This document shows positions 56,945 through 64,000 of a DNA stretch of 64,000 nt, piece by piece (position 1 is the first letter of the stretch; every line of letters starts with the position of its first letter). Position numbers and translations under genes: made by a program. The notes under the pieces were generated by a model. It was not told the origin of the DNA. It saw only the letters and a list, made by a program, of their open reading frames with translations, and did no database searches. This stretch comes from Vibrio agarilyticus (GTDB lineage: Bacteria; Pseudomonadota; Gammaproteobacteria; Enterobacterales; Vibrionaceae): positions 1-64,000 of the forward strand of contig NZ_JABAIK010000006.1 of NCBI RefSeq assembly GCF_012641465.1, given 5' to 3'.

Positions 56945-58405
56945 ATGCGCTCCCTTTTTTCTCTTCAATCACTGCTAGTTATTGGGATCATTGTCCTATC
57001 TATTGCTTCAGCGCGCTCTTCTTCTCTCATGGCTGACCGATATCATGCGATTGAGCCTTTAGCTAACCGCGACACGCGGCAAAACAGTCAGAAAAAAAAT
57101 ACGTTAAAATCCACAGGTTCACATCAAACCCTGTCTGTTTTAGACAACACACACACACAACTTTACCCACCAGCGAGCACACTCAAGATCCTTACTGCGC
57201 TAGCCGCGAAAGCCAAACTGGGGGATGAGTTTCGTTACACCACAGCATTAAGCGCAAGTGACTCAGACTGGGTATTACGGTTTTCTGGTGACCCCACTCT
57301 AACTCGTGAAGATCTTAATCGCTTACTGGTAACAGCCAAACGACTCGGTCATCGAAAGATAAACGGCGATTTGTGGCTCGATGACAGCGCCTTTAGTGGT
57401 TATGACCGCGCGGTTGGCTGGCCTTGGGACGGGCTTGGAGTGTGTTATAGCGCGCCCGCTTCGGCTATCAGCCTCGATGGCAATTGCGCTCACGCAGCGT
57501 TATATAGCCAAAAAAATGGCCAAACTCGAGTTAACCTGCCAGCTCATTATCCACTCAAGGTGATTACCACAACCCAAACCGTGTCAGAAAAAGAACAAAA
57601 AGCGCGTCATTGCGGTTTAGAGTTACACAGCGACAACACCAATCGCTATCACCTTTCTGGCTGCATGACGTCGCGTGATAAACCGCTGCCGCTTAAATTT
57701 GCAATCCAAAACAGCGCCTTGTACACCAAAGCGGTGCTTAAAACCCTATTAAAAGCCAACGGCATCGTACTCAATGGCTCGATTCGCATAGGACAGCCTT
57801 CAACGAATACAGCGCGCCAAACCATTGCACGTCATCACTCAAATCCCCTGCCATCGTTGTTAAAGGTGATGCTACAAGAATCAAACAATCTCATTGCAGA
57901 CAATCTCACGAAAAGCCTAGGCGCGGCGGTCTATCAAACGTCCGGCTCATTTGCCAATGGCACGGCAGCCATCATTGAGGTATTGGCTCAGTTGGGTATT
58001 TCTTTAGAAGGCGCACAATTGGTCGATGGTTCTGGCTTATCACGCAACAATCGACTATCACCACAGCAAATGTTTGCCGTCCTGCATTACATTGCAAACC
58101 ACGATGCGCAATTACAGCTGATTACCTTGTTGCCCAGTTCGGGGCTAGACGGCACACTAAAATACCGCCCGAGCATGCGCGCTGAAGACATAACAGGACG
58201 TATAAAAGCCAAAAGTGGCTCCTTGTATGGCAGCTATAATATGGCCGGGTTTGGTCTTAATGAGACAGGAACACCACACACCGCCTTTGTCCATTTTGTG
58301 CGAGATTTCTTCCCCGACAAAACACTTGGCCAAGGTTATCAGATGCAAGATCTGACCAACATTGAACAACACTTCTTTCGCCAAGTGATTAAGCAAAGCC
58401 AATAG
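56945..58405 (+). CDS. dacB: D-alanyl-D-alanine carboxypeptidase/endopeptidase DacB (PBP4)
   Basis: DacB trims and cleaves peptidoglycan crosslinks in the periplasm. A signal segment covers 1-22. Active-site motifs of class C low-molecular-weight PBPs are visible: S-x-x-K in PASTLK near residue 78, S-x-N in ESNNLIADNL and K-S-G in KAKSGSLYG, the expected KTG equivalent. The large insertion typical of PBP4 separates the first two. Length (486 aa) is normal. It is convergent with tyrS. Confidence 0.94.
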   Translation: MRSLFSLQSLLVIGIIVLSIASARSSSLMADRYHAIEPLANRDTRQNSQKKNTLKSTGSHQTLSVLDNTHTQLYPPASTLKILTALAAKAKLGDEFRYTTALSASDSDWVLRFSGDPTLTREDLNRLLVTAKRLGHRKINGDLWLDDSAFSGYDRAVGWPWDGLGVCYSAPASAISLDGNCAHAALYSQKNGQTRVNLPAHYPLKVITTTQTVSEKEQKARHCGLELHSDNTNRYHLSGCMTSRDKPLPLKFAIQNSALYTKAVLKTLLKANGIVLNGSIRIGQPSTNTARQTIARHHSNPLPSLLKVMLQESNNLIADNLTKSLGAAVYQTSGSFANGTAAIIEVLAQLGISLEGAQLVDGSGLSRNNRLSPQQMFAVLHYIANHDAQLQLITLLPSSGLDGTLKYRPSMRAEDITGRIKAKSGSLYGSYNMAGFGLNETGTPHTAFVHFVRDFFPDKTLGQGYQMQDLTNIEQHFFRQVIKQSQ

Positions 58406-58469
58406 GTTAGCGTTCGCATTATTCTCTGCGAACCTCGCGACTTGAGCTGAGCTAGTTTATCAATATAAA

Positions 58470-58491
58470 AAAAGCGCCCAAAGGCGCTTTT
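58470..58491. terminator. Bidirectional terminator between dacB and tyrS
   Basis: AAAAGCGCC-CAAA-GGCGCTTTT forms a 9-bp stem with A and T runs between convergent genes. Confidence 0.9.
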
Positions 58492-58515
58492 AAATTTCGG
58501 TACTCAATGCTTGTT

Positions 58516-59703
58516 CTAAGCAATCGTTACTCGAGCAAATTTACGCTTACCCACTTGAATAACGTAACAACCTGCAGCAAGCTCTAACTTCGCATCGGTG
58601 ATTTTCTCGCCATCAAGTTTTGCAGCGCCTTGTTTGACCATGCGCATCGCTTCAGACGTCGATGAACACAGCTCAGCGTCTTTCAAGACATTTGCCATCG
58701 CCGTTCCCACGCTGAATGTAAATTCAGGCATCTCATCCGGGATTTGATTTTTCGCAAAGCGATTAACGAACTCTTGCTCTGCATTGTCAGCATCCGCCTC
58801 GCTATGGAAACGCGCAATGATCTCTTTTGCCAGTAATACTTTAAGGTCGCGAGGGTTTTTACCTGCTGCAACGTCAGCTTTAAACTGAGCAATTTCTTCG
58901 AGTGGACGGAAAGAAAGCAGATCGTAGTAGCTCCACATCAAATCATCGGAAATCGACATGATCTTGCCAAACATCTCACTCGGCGCTTCGCTAATACCGA
59001 TATAGTTGTGTGCTGACTTTGACATTTTCTTTTCGCCATCAAGCCCGACAAGCAATGGCATAGTCAATACCACTTGAGGTTTTTGACCGTACGCTTTTTG
59101 CAATTCACGGCCCATCAAAAGGTTGAACTTTTGATCGGTACCACCAAGCTCGACATCAGTTTCCATCGCAACCGAATCGTAGCCCTGCAATAGCGGGTAC
59201 ATGAACTCATGGATTGCAATTGGCTGACCGCCGGTATAGCGTTTCTTAAAATCATCACGCTCAAGCATACGTGCTACCGTTTGCTGAGCGGCAAGACGGA
59301 TCATTCCTTCAGCGCCAAGCTCAGAGAGCCATTCAGAGTTAAATTGAATTTTCGTTTTGGCTGGGTCAAGGATCTTAAACACTTGCTCTTTATACGTTTC
59401 CGCATTACGCAACACGTCTTCACGCGTTAGCGGCGGACGGGTTGTGTTTTTACCGGTTGGATCACCAACCATACCGGTAAAGTCACCAATCAAAAAAGTG
59501 ACATCATGACCTAGCTCTTGGAACGTGCGCAGTTTGTTCAAAATGACGGTATGGCCTAGGTGAATATCTGGCGCGGTTGGATCGGCACCCAGTTTAATTC
59601 GTAGTGGACGTCCTTCTTTTAACTTTGCGATCAGCTCTTCCTCAGGAATCAGCTCTTCAACGCCGCGCTTGATCTCGGCTAATGCAGCTTCAATGCTCGC
59701 CAT
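58516..59703 (-). CDS. tyrS: Tyrosyl-tRNA synthetase
   Basis: TyrS charges tRNA-Tyr. The class I HIGH-type motif is in [14 protein letters not shown] and KMSKS in [15 protein letters not shown]-terminal S4 RNA-binding domain follows. The short form of 395 aa is the TyrS-2/TyrZ type that is usual in Vibrio, unlike the 424-aa E. coli enzyme. Confidence 0.96.
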   Translation of the reverse strand: MASIEAALAEIKRGVEELIPEEELIAKLKEGRPLRIKLGADPTAPDIHLGHTVILNKLRTFQELGHDVTFLIGDFTGMVGDPTGKNTTRPPLTREDVLRNAETYKEQVFKILDPAKTKIQFNSEWLSELGAEGMIRLAAQQTVARMLERDDFKKRYTGGQPIAIHEFMYPLLQGYDSVAMETDVELGGTDQKFNLLMGRELQKAYGQKPQVVLTMPLLVGLDGEKKMSKSAHNYIGISEAPSEMFGKIMSISDDLMWSYYDLLSFRPLEEIAQFKADVAAGKNPRDLKVLLAKEIIARFHSEADADNAEQEFVNRFAKNQIPDEMPEFTFSVGTAMANVLKDAELCSSTSEAMRMVKQGAAKLDGEKITDAKLELAAGCYVIQVGKRKFARVTIA

Positions 59704-59828
59704 TCTTGTTACCCCACAGATTTGGCAAAAATATTCTAGTCGAACATCTTACTTGAATAGCGATGCATTTTGAAACAGGTTAGACTAGAGCGTTGTGATT
59801 TTTCTTCTTGTGCGAAACTTGGACTCTC

Positions 59829-61133
59829 ATGCTATCCATTTATTCCAGTTTGCCAAAACTGCATAAAATTTTGATTGCGACGCTCACTGCGGCGACGCTT
59901 ATCGCAGTGATGTTGTTGCCCGACCCAAAACAACTGCAACCCAAAGTTGGAAAATTACAAGTTGGCCAACTCTACCCGGTTGCGATAGACACTCAAAGTC
60001 TCAACACATCAAACTCATCGTTCCCAGTCTCAATTCGTTGGGAAAATTATACGGTTCAAAACGGCGAAAGTGCTGCGGTTTTATTCTCTCGTATCGGCCT
60101 GACACCAGCGCTTCTTCACCAGTTGGTTAGCACCAATAAAACGATCTCTGAGCAGCTTTCTCGCTTACGTCCTGGCGATGAATTGCAATTTGGTTTCGAC
60201 GCCGATAGTCAACTGGTTCAGCTCAAAAGACCACTCAATATTTACGAAACCTTTATCATCACCCAGACAGCCAATGGATTTGAGAGTCGTCTCGAGAAAA
60301 AAGAGCTCGATTATCGTTACAACTACGCAGAAGCGACGATTACCTCCAGTTTTTGGAATGCCGCTATCGCGACGGGACTTAGTGCCAATCAAATTATGGA
60401 AATTGCCGGTATTTTTGGTTGGGATATTGATTTTGCACTTGATATTAGGGCCAAAGACCACTTCAAGGTGTTGTATCAAGAAGAGATTTATCAAGGTGAA
60501 GTGATTGGTCGCGGCAAAATTATCGCCGCGGTATTTCAAAACCAAGGCGACACTTTCATGGCTATCTTAGATGATAAGACTGGGAATTATTACGATGAAA
60601 ACGGCCGAGCGATGAAGAAAGCGTTTCTCCGCGCGCCAATCGATTTTCGCCGCGTCAGTTCTAACTTTAATCCGCGCCGTTTGCACCCAGTCACCGGAAA
60701 AGTCGCTCCTCATAGAGGCACGGATTACGTTGCGCCGGTTGGCACCCCAATTTGGGCTGCAGGTGATGGCATCGTCGAGAAATCCTCGTACAACAAGTTT
60801 AATGGCCACTATGTTTTCATTCGTCACAGCAACACATACATTACAAAATACCTGCACTTAACAAAGCGAACAGTGAAAACCGGCCAACGTGTTAAACAGG
60901 GCCAGACCATTGGCACACTCGGTGGAACGGGCCGAGTCACTGGGCCACATCTTCATTACGAATTTTTAGTCAATGGGGTCCATAAAAACCCTCGAACGGT
61001 GAAGCTACCACAATCGAAATCGCTCACGGGTAAGGATCGCACTACTTTTATCGCTAATGCCAATAGGCGTCTCGCCGCCTTAGAGCAATATGGTCGCATA
61101 TTGCTCATGGGGGAGACCAATCCGAATCAATAG
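59829..61133 (+). CDS. M23 peptidoglycan endopeptidase with membrane anchor (MepM/Shy type)
   Basis: The protein should cleave D,D-crosslinks in peptidoglycan in the periplasm. A transmembrane anchor covers about 13-30. A LysM/OapA-like region (WENYTVQNGESAAVLFSRIGL ... RPGDELQF) precedes a second regulatory domain. The LytM domain has HRGTDYVAPVGTPIWAAGDG and GPHLHYEF, giving the zinc ligands H..D and H.H. The ATG at 59829 is preferred to a TTG at 59808. It resembles the ShyA/ShyC and MepM group; I do not assign one name. It ends by overlapping the convergent RND gene by seven bases. Confidence 0.88.
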   Translation: MLSIYSSLPKLHKILIATLTAATLIAVMLLPDPKQLQPKVGKLQVGQLYPVAIDTQSLNTSNSSFPVSIRWENYTVQNGESAAVLFSRIGLTPALLHQLVSTNKTISEQLSRLRPGDELQFGFDADSQLVQLKRPLNIYETFIITQTANGFESRLEKKELDYRYNYAEATITSSFWNAAIATGLSANQIMEIAGIFGWDIDFALDIRAKDHFKVLYQEEIYQGEVIGRGKIIAAVFQNQGDTFMAILDDKTGNYYDENGRAMKKAFLRAPIDFRRVSSNFNPRRLHPVTGKVAPHRGTDYVAPVGTPIWAAGDGIVEKSSYNKFNGHYVFIRHSNTYITKYLHLTKRTVKTGQRVKQGQTIGTLGGTGRVTGPHLHYEFLVNGVHKNPRTVKLPQSKSLTGKDRTTFIANANRRLAALEQYGRILLMGETNPNQ

Positions 61134-63997
61134 CTATTTGCTATCTCTTTTGTCACCTTCGCGCTAGAGGAAGGTTGCGAGCGTGAGTCACGCTCGCCTT
61201 GATTCAAAACGACTTTTTGCCCCTCAAGCGCGTGGGTCGTTTCACATGGCGGCACGTTTAACTCACCGCGCGCCGCTGGAGAAGTTTCATTGTTCTCAAG
61301 TGGCGACGTTATTTTAGGCGCTCGCCCTAGCATTAATAAGCATGGGGTTAACACCAGCGTGAGTACGGTTGCAAACGCCAATCCTCCAGCCACCGCAGTA
61401 GCCAATTGCGACCACCACTGGGTACTAGGCGCGCCGAACTCAATACGTTGATTGATCAAATCAACGTTCATCTCTAACACCATCGGCATTAACCCTAAAA
61501 TGGTAGTGACAGTCGTGAGCAGAACCGGACGAAGACGCTGAACCCCAGTACGCAATATCGCCTGCTCTTTACTTAAACCTCGCTTCAACAGTTGATTGTA
61601 GGTATCAATCAGTACGATATTGTTATTCACCACAATGCCCGCTAACGCAATCACTCCAATACCGGACATCACGACGCCGAAAGGACGCTGAAAGATCAAT
61701 AACCCAGCAAAGACGCCCACGGTCGAGAAAAGCACCGCGCTCAAAATCAAAAATGCTTGGTAGAAGCTATTAAACTGCGTCACCAAAATCAAAGCCATCA
61801 CTGCAAGAGCGACTAAAAATGCGTTTTGCAAAAAGGCCGATGAGTTCTGCTGTTCTTCATTTTGGCCACGAAGACGAAACTCAATCGTTCTTGGCAGGCC
61901 AAGCTCTGTCAACGCTTGTTCAATTTTCGGCAACTCTAACGCCAAGTTATAGCCTTCTGCTATATCGGCATTAATGCTTATTACCCGCACGCCATCAACA
62001 CGATTAATCGTATCTTGCTTTTGCTCTGGTTTAATATCAGCAAAGTTAGTGATCGGCACCAAGCCAGCAGCCGTCTTCACGCGAAGCTCGTCAAAACGAC
62101 CAATATCACGCTTTGACTCCGGATAGCGAACCAAAATATCGACTTCTTCATCCGCATCGTCTGGCAAATAATCACCGATTTTGAGCCCATTGGTAACAAA
62201 TTGAACCGTATTCCCCACTAAGGTGGCGTCCGCACCAAAGCGTGAGGCGTCATCACGGCGAATATCAATTTGCCAATCAATGCCCTCTTTGCTTGAATTG
62301 TCGCTCAAATTTGTCAGTGCTGGATTTTGATTCGCCCAAGCGCGAACCCGTTTTGCTGCGCTGTCCAGCTCTGCAGGCAGGCGCGCAGCCAGTTCAATAA
62401 CGAGATCATTTTCGACTGGCGGCCCCGCATCAGGAAACTTAAATTCAATTTCAACCCCTGAAAAACGCGCGGTGGTCTGGCGCAATTCGGCAATGATGGC
62501 ATTCACTTTACGTCGATACTGCCAATCCACGGGGGTAATTTGAATTTGGCCAATTTCGTCTTTTCCGCCCGTGCGAGTGTAGACACTCTCAAATTCATCA
62601 TGACCTATCATCACCGACTCAATTTGACGCATGACAGCGTCCTTTTCATCGATGGAGAGATCGCCATAAGAACGCACTTTCACGGTGAAATAAGCAGGAT
62701 CAACCTCAGGGAAAAACTCGGCGCCAAGCCCTGCTTTTGAATAGCTCACGCCAACACCAACAGCCAAGGCAATGGCCGCCAGCAATATTTTTACCGGATG
62801 GCGAATCGCTATCGCTAAGGTTTTGTAATAAGCACGAGTTATGCCCTTAGCTTGAGTAAAATCACCATTATGCAGCGCCTGCATTTGCGCTCGCTTAGCC
62901 GCAGAAAATGCTTGAGGTCGGCCAAATAAACCACCCAATACAGGCACAAAAAGCAGAGCCATCATTAAAGAGGCGGTTAAGGTTGCAATTAATGTCAGCG
63001 GTAAAAAGCGCATAAATTCGCCAGTAATATCTGGCCAAAACAACAAAGGCGCGAACGCGGCAAGTGTGGTGGCGGTCGATGCGGTAATTGGCCATGCCAT
63101 GCGCTTAGCTGCATCTCGATACGCCTCTTTACGGGTGCGCCCTTCCAACATGCGTCGATCGGCAAATTCTGTCACCACAATCGCCCCATCGACGAGCATG
63201 CCCACGGCCATGATCAATGAAAATAGTACGACGATATTGACGGTCAGACCAAAAACAGAAAGCACCAATAACCCGGTAAGAAAAGAGCCAGGAATGGAAA
63301 TGCCAACCAACAGTGCAGTTCGAACCCCCATGATGGCAATGATCACAATCACGACCAAAATAATCGCTGATAAGATGTTATTTTGCAGATCGTTGAGCAT
63401 GACTTTAACGTCATCCGATTGATCAAACGTATATTTGACCAATAGATTACTCGGCCATTGTTCGCGTTTTTGTCCTTCAGTGATGACCGCTTTGACAAGT
63501 TCAACGGTTTCGATGATGTTCTCACCCGCGCGTTTTTTTACATCCAACACCACGGCCGATTCACCATCTAACCGTGCATAGCTATCGGGATCGCGAAACG
63601 CACGCCGTACTGTAGCGACATCGCCAAAGGTAATCACTTGCTTACCGTCAACCTTGATCGGCAATTCCAAAACATCTTTAAGCGAATCAAACACCGACGG
63701 CACCTTGACCGAAAATCGGCCATAACCTGTGTCAACAAAACCAGCAGCAACAACACGGTTATTGAGCGCAATCAAATTATAGATATCCGCCTGATCCAGC
63801 CCATAGCTCTCCATCAGCAAAGGATCGACAATAATTTCAACGACGTCATCTCGATCACCTGCGATATCCACTTCCAAAACTTGTCGATAGCCTTCCAATG
63901 TGTCGCGCAGTTGTCGCGCTACGGCGATAATGGTCCGTTCTGGTACGGTGCCATATAACACCACCGACAACACCGGCTCTTCAGACGCAAACGTCAC
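61127..63997 (-). CDS. RND-family efflux permease (partial, N-terminus beyond the window)
   Basis: This inner-membrane proton-driven pump is cut at the window end; about 956 residues are visible and the first part of the first periplasmic/transmembrane region is missing. Transmembrane groups and large periplasmic domains fit the AcrB/HAE family. The transport motif reads GMLVDGAIVV, with Gly where AcrB has the second of its two Asp. The second-half motif VNNNIVLIDTYNQLLKRG is normal. After the last helix there is a hydrophilic tail of about 60 residues that AcrB lacks. The context matches what I remember as vexM/VC0629 of V. cholerae. Substrates are unknown. Confidence 0.9.
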   Translation of the reverse strand: MTFASEEPVLSVVLYGTVPERTIIAVARQLRDTLEGYRQVLEVDIAGDRDDVVEIIVDPLLMESYGLDQADIYNLIALNNRVVAAGFVDTGYGRFSVKVPSVFDSLKDVLELPIKVDGKQVITFGDVATVRRAFRDPDSYARLDGESAVVLDVKKRAGENIIETVELVKAVITEGQKREQWPSNLLVKYTFDQSDDVKVMLNDLQNNILSAIILVVIVIIAIMGVRTALLVGISIPGSFLTGLLVLSVFGLTVNIVVLFSLIMAVGMLVDGAIVVTEFADRRMLEGRTRKEAYRDAAKRMAWPITASTATTLAAFAPLLFWPDITGEFMRFLPLTLIATLTASLMMALLFVPVLGGLFGRPQAFSAAKRAQMQALHNGDFTQAKGITRAYYKTLAIAIRHPVKILLAAIALAVGVGVSYSKAGLGAEFFPEVDPAYFTVKVRSYGDLSIDEKDAVMRQIESVMIGHDEFESVYTRTGGKDEIGQIQITPVDWQYRRKVNAIIAELRQTTARFSGVEIEFKFPDAGPPVENDLVIELAARLPAELDSAAKRVRAWANQNPALTNLSDNSSKEGIDWQIDIRRDDASRFGADATLVGNTVQFVTNGLKIGDYLPDDADEEVDILVRYPESKRDIGRFDELRVKTAAGLVPITNFADIKPEQKQDTINRVDGVRVISINADIAEGYNLALELPKIEQALTELGLPRTIEFRLRGQNEEQQNSSAFLQNAFLVALAVMALILVTQFNSFYQAFLILSAVLFSTVGVFAGLLIFQRPFGVVMSGIGVIALAGIVVNNNIVLIDTYNQLLKRGLSKEQAILRTGVQRLRPVLLTTVTTILGLMPMVLEMNVDLINQRIEFGAPSTQWWSQLATAVAGGLAFATVLTLVLTPCLLMLGRAPKITSPLENNETSPAARGELNVPPCETTHALEGQKVVLNQGERDSRSQPSSSAKVTKEIANSY

Positions 63998-64000
63998 CTC

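Overview
The window is a piece of the main chromosome of a marine Vibrio or a very close relative. The evidence is gene order and protein identity: fusA2-radA-plzC-serB, deoCABD-nupC, and the long block prfC ... nlpI-pnp-rpsO-truB-rbfA-infB-nusA-rimP-tRNAs-secG-glmM-folP-ftsH-rlmE-yhbY-greA-ompU-dacB-tyrS all follow the order I remember for Vibrio. From memory, V. cholerae carries these genes as two separate blocks (about VC2342-VC2352 and VC0629-VC0658). Both strands are densely coding. Most of the window is conserved housekeeping sequence. The accessory material lies in the first 12 kb and in the gaps between operons.

Layout. 1-7460 is accessory: a possible AraC-type C-terminus at the edge, a hexanucleotide tandem repeat, a secreted beta-1,3-xylanase (GH26 plus CBM31), a LysR/ChrA pair, an acyl-CoA synthetase-like enzyme and a DUF1127/LysR pair. 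7818-17582 holds fusA2, an unrecognised secreted protein, radA, plzC, serB and ytjB. 17910-25112 is nucleoside salvage: deoCABD, nupC and yjjV. 25216-35975 holds prfC, two GGDEF-EAL proteins, rimI-holD, and the anaerobic ubiquinone genes ubiT and ubiUV, with a degenerate GNAT protein beside ubiT. 36047-38047 is a MarR/MATE pair with matching operators. 38287-55418 is the RNA and translation block: nlpI, pnp, rpsO, truB, rbfA, infB, nusA, rimP, metY, leuU, secG, glmM, folP, ftsH, rlmE, yhbY and greA. 55901-63997 is the envelope block: an OmpU-type porin, dacB, tyrS, an M23 endopeptidase and an RND pump that runs off the end.

How the genes work together. The xylanase suggests use of algal beta-1,3-xylan and sits behind a CRP-like site. 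PlzC, RocS and a second GGDEF-EAL protein make three c-di-GMP genes within about 20 kb. The deo genes and nupC import and degrade deoxynucleosides. The ubiT and ubiUV genes flank rocS, and a good FNR-like box sits at about -41.5 before ubiU. Two families of non-coding repeats with TATACCC termini (MITE- or ERIC-like) fill many intergenic gaps, and one fragment abuts the hexamer tract.

I see no CRISPR array, prophage, integron, insertion sequence or recognisable defence system. The best candidates for undescribed biology are the unrecognised secreted protein at 10232-11761, the structured 290-nt deoC leader, the YhbS-like protein without an acetyl-CoA loop, and the two repeat families.
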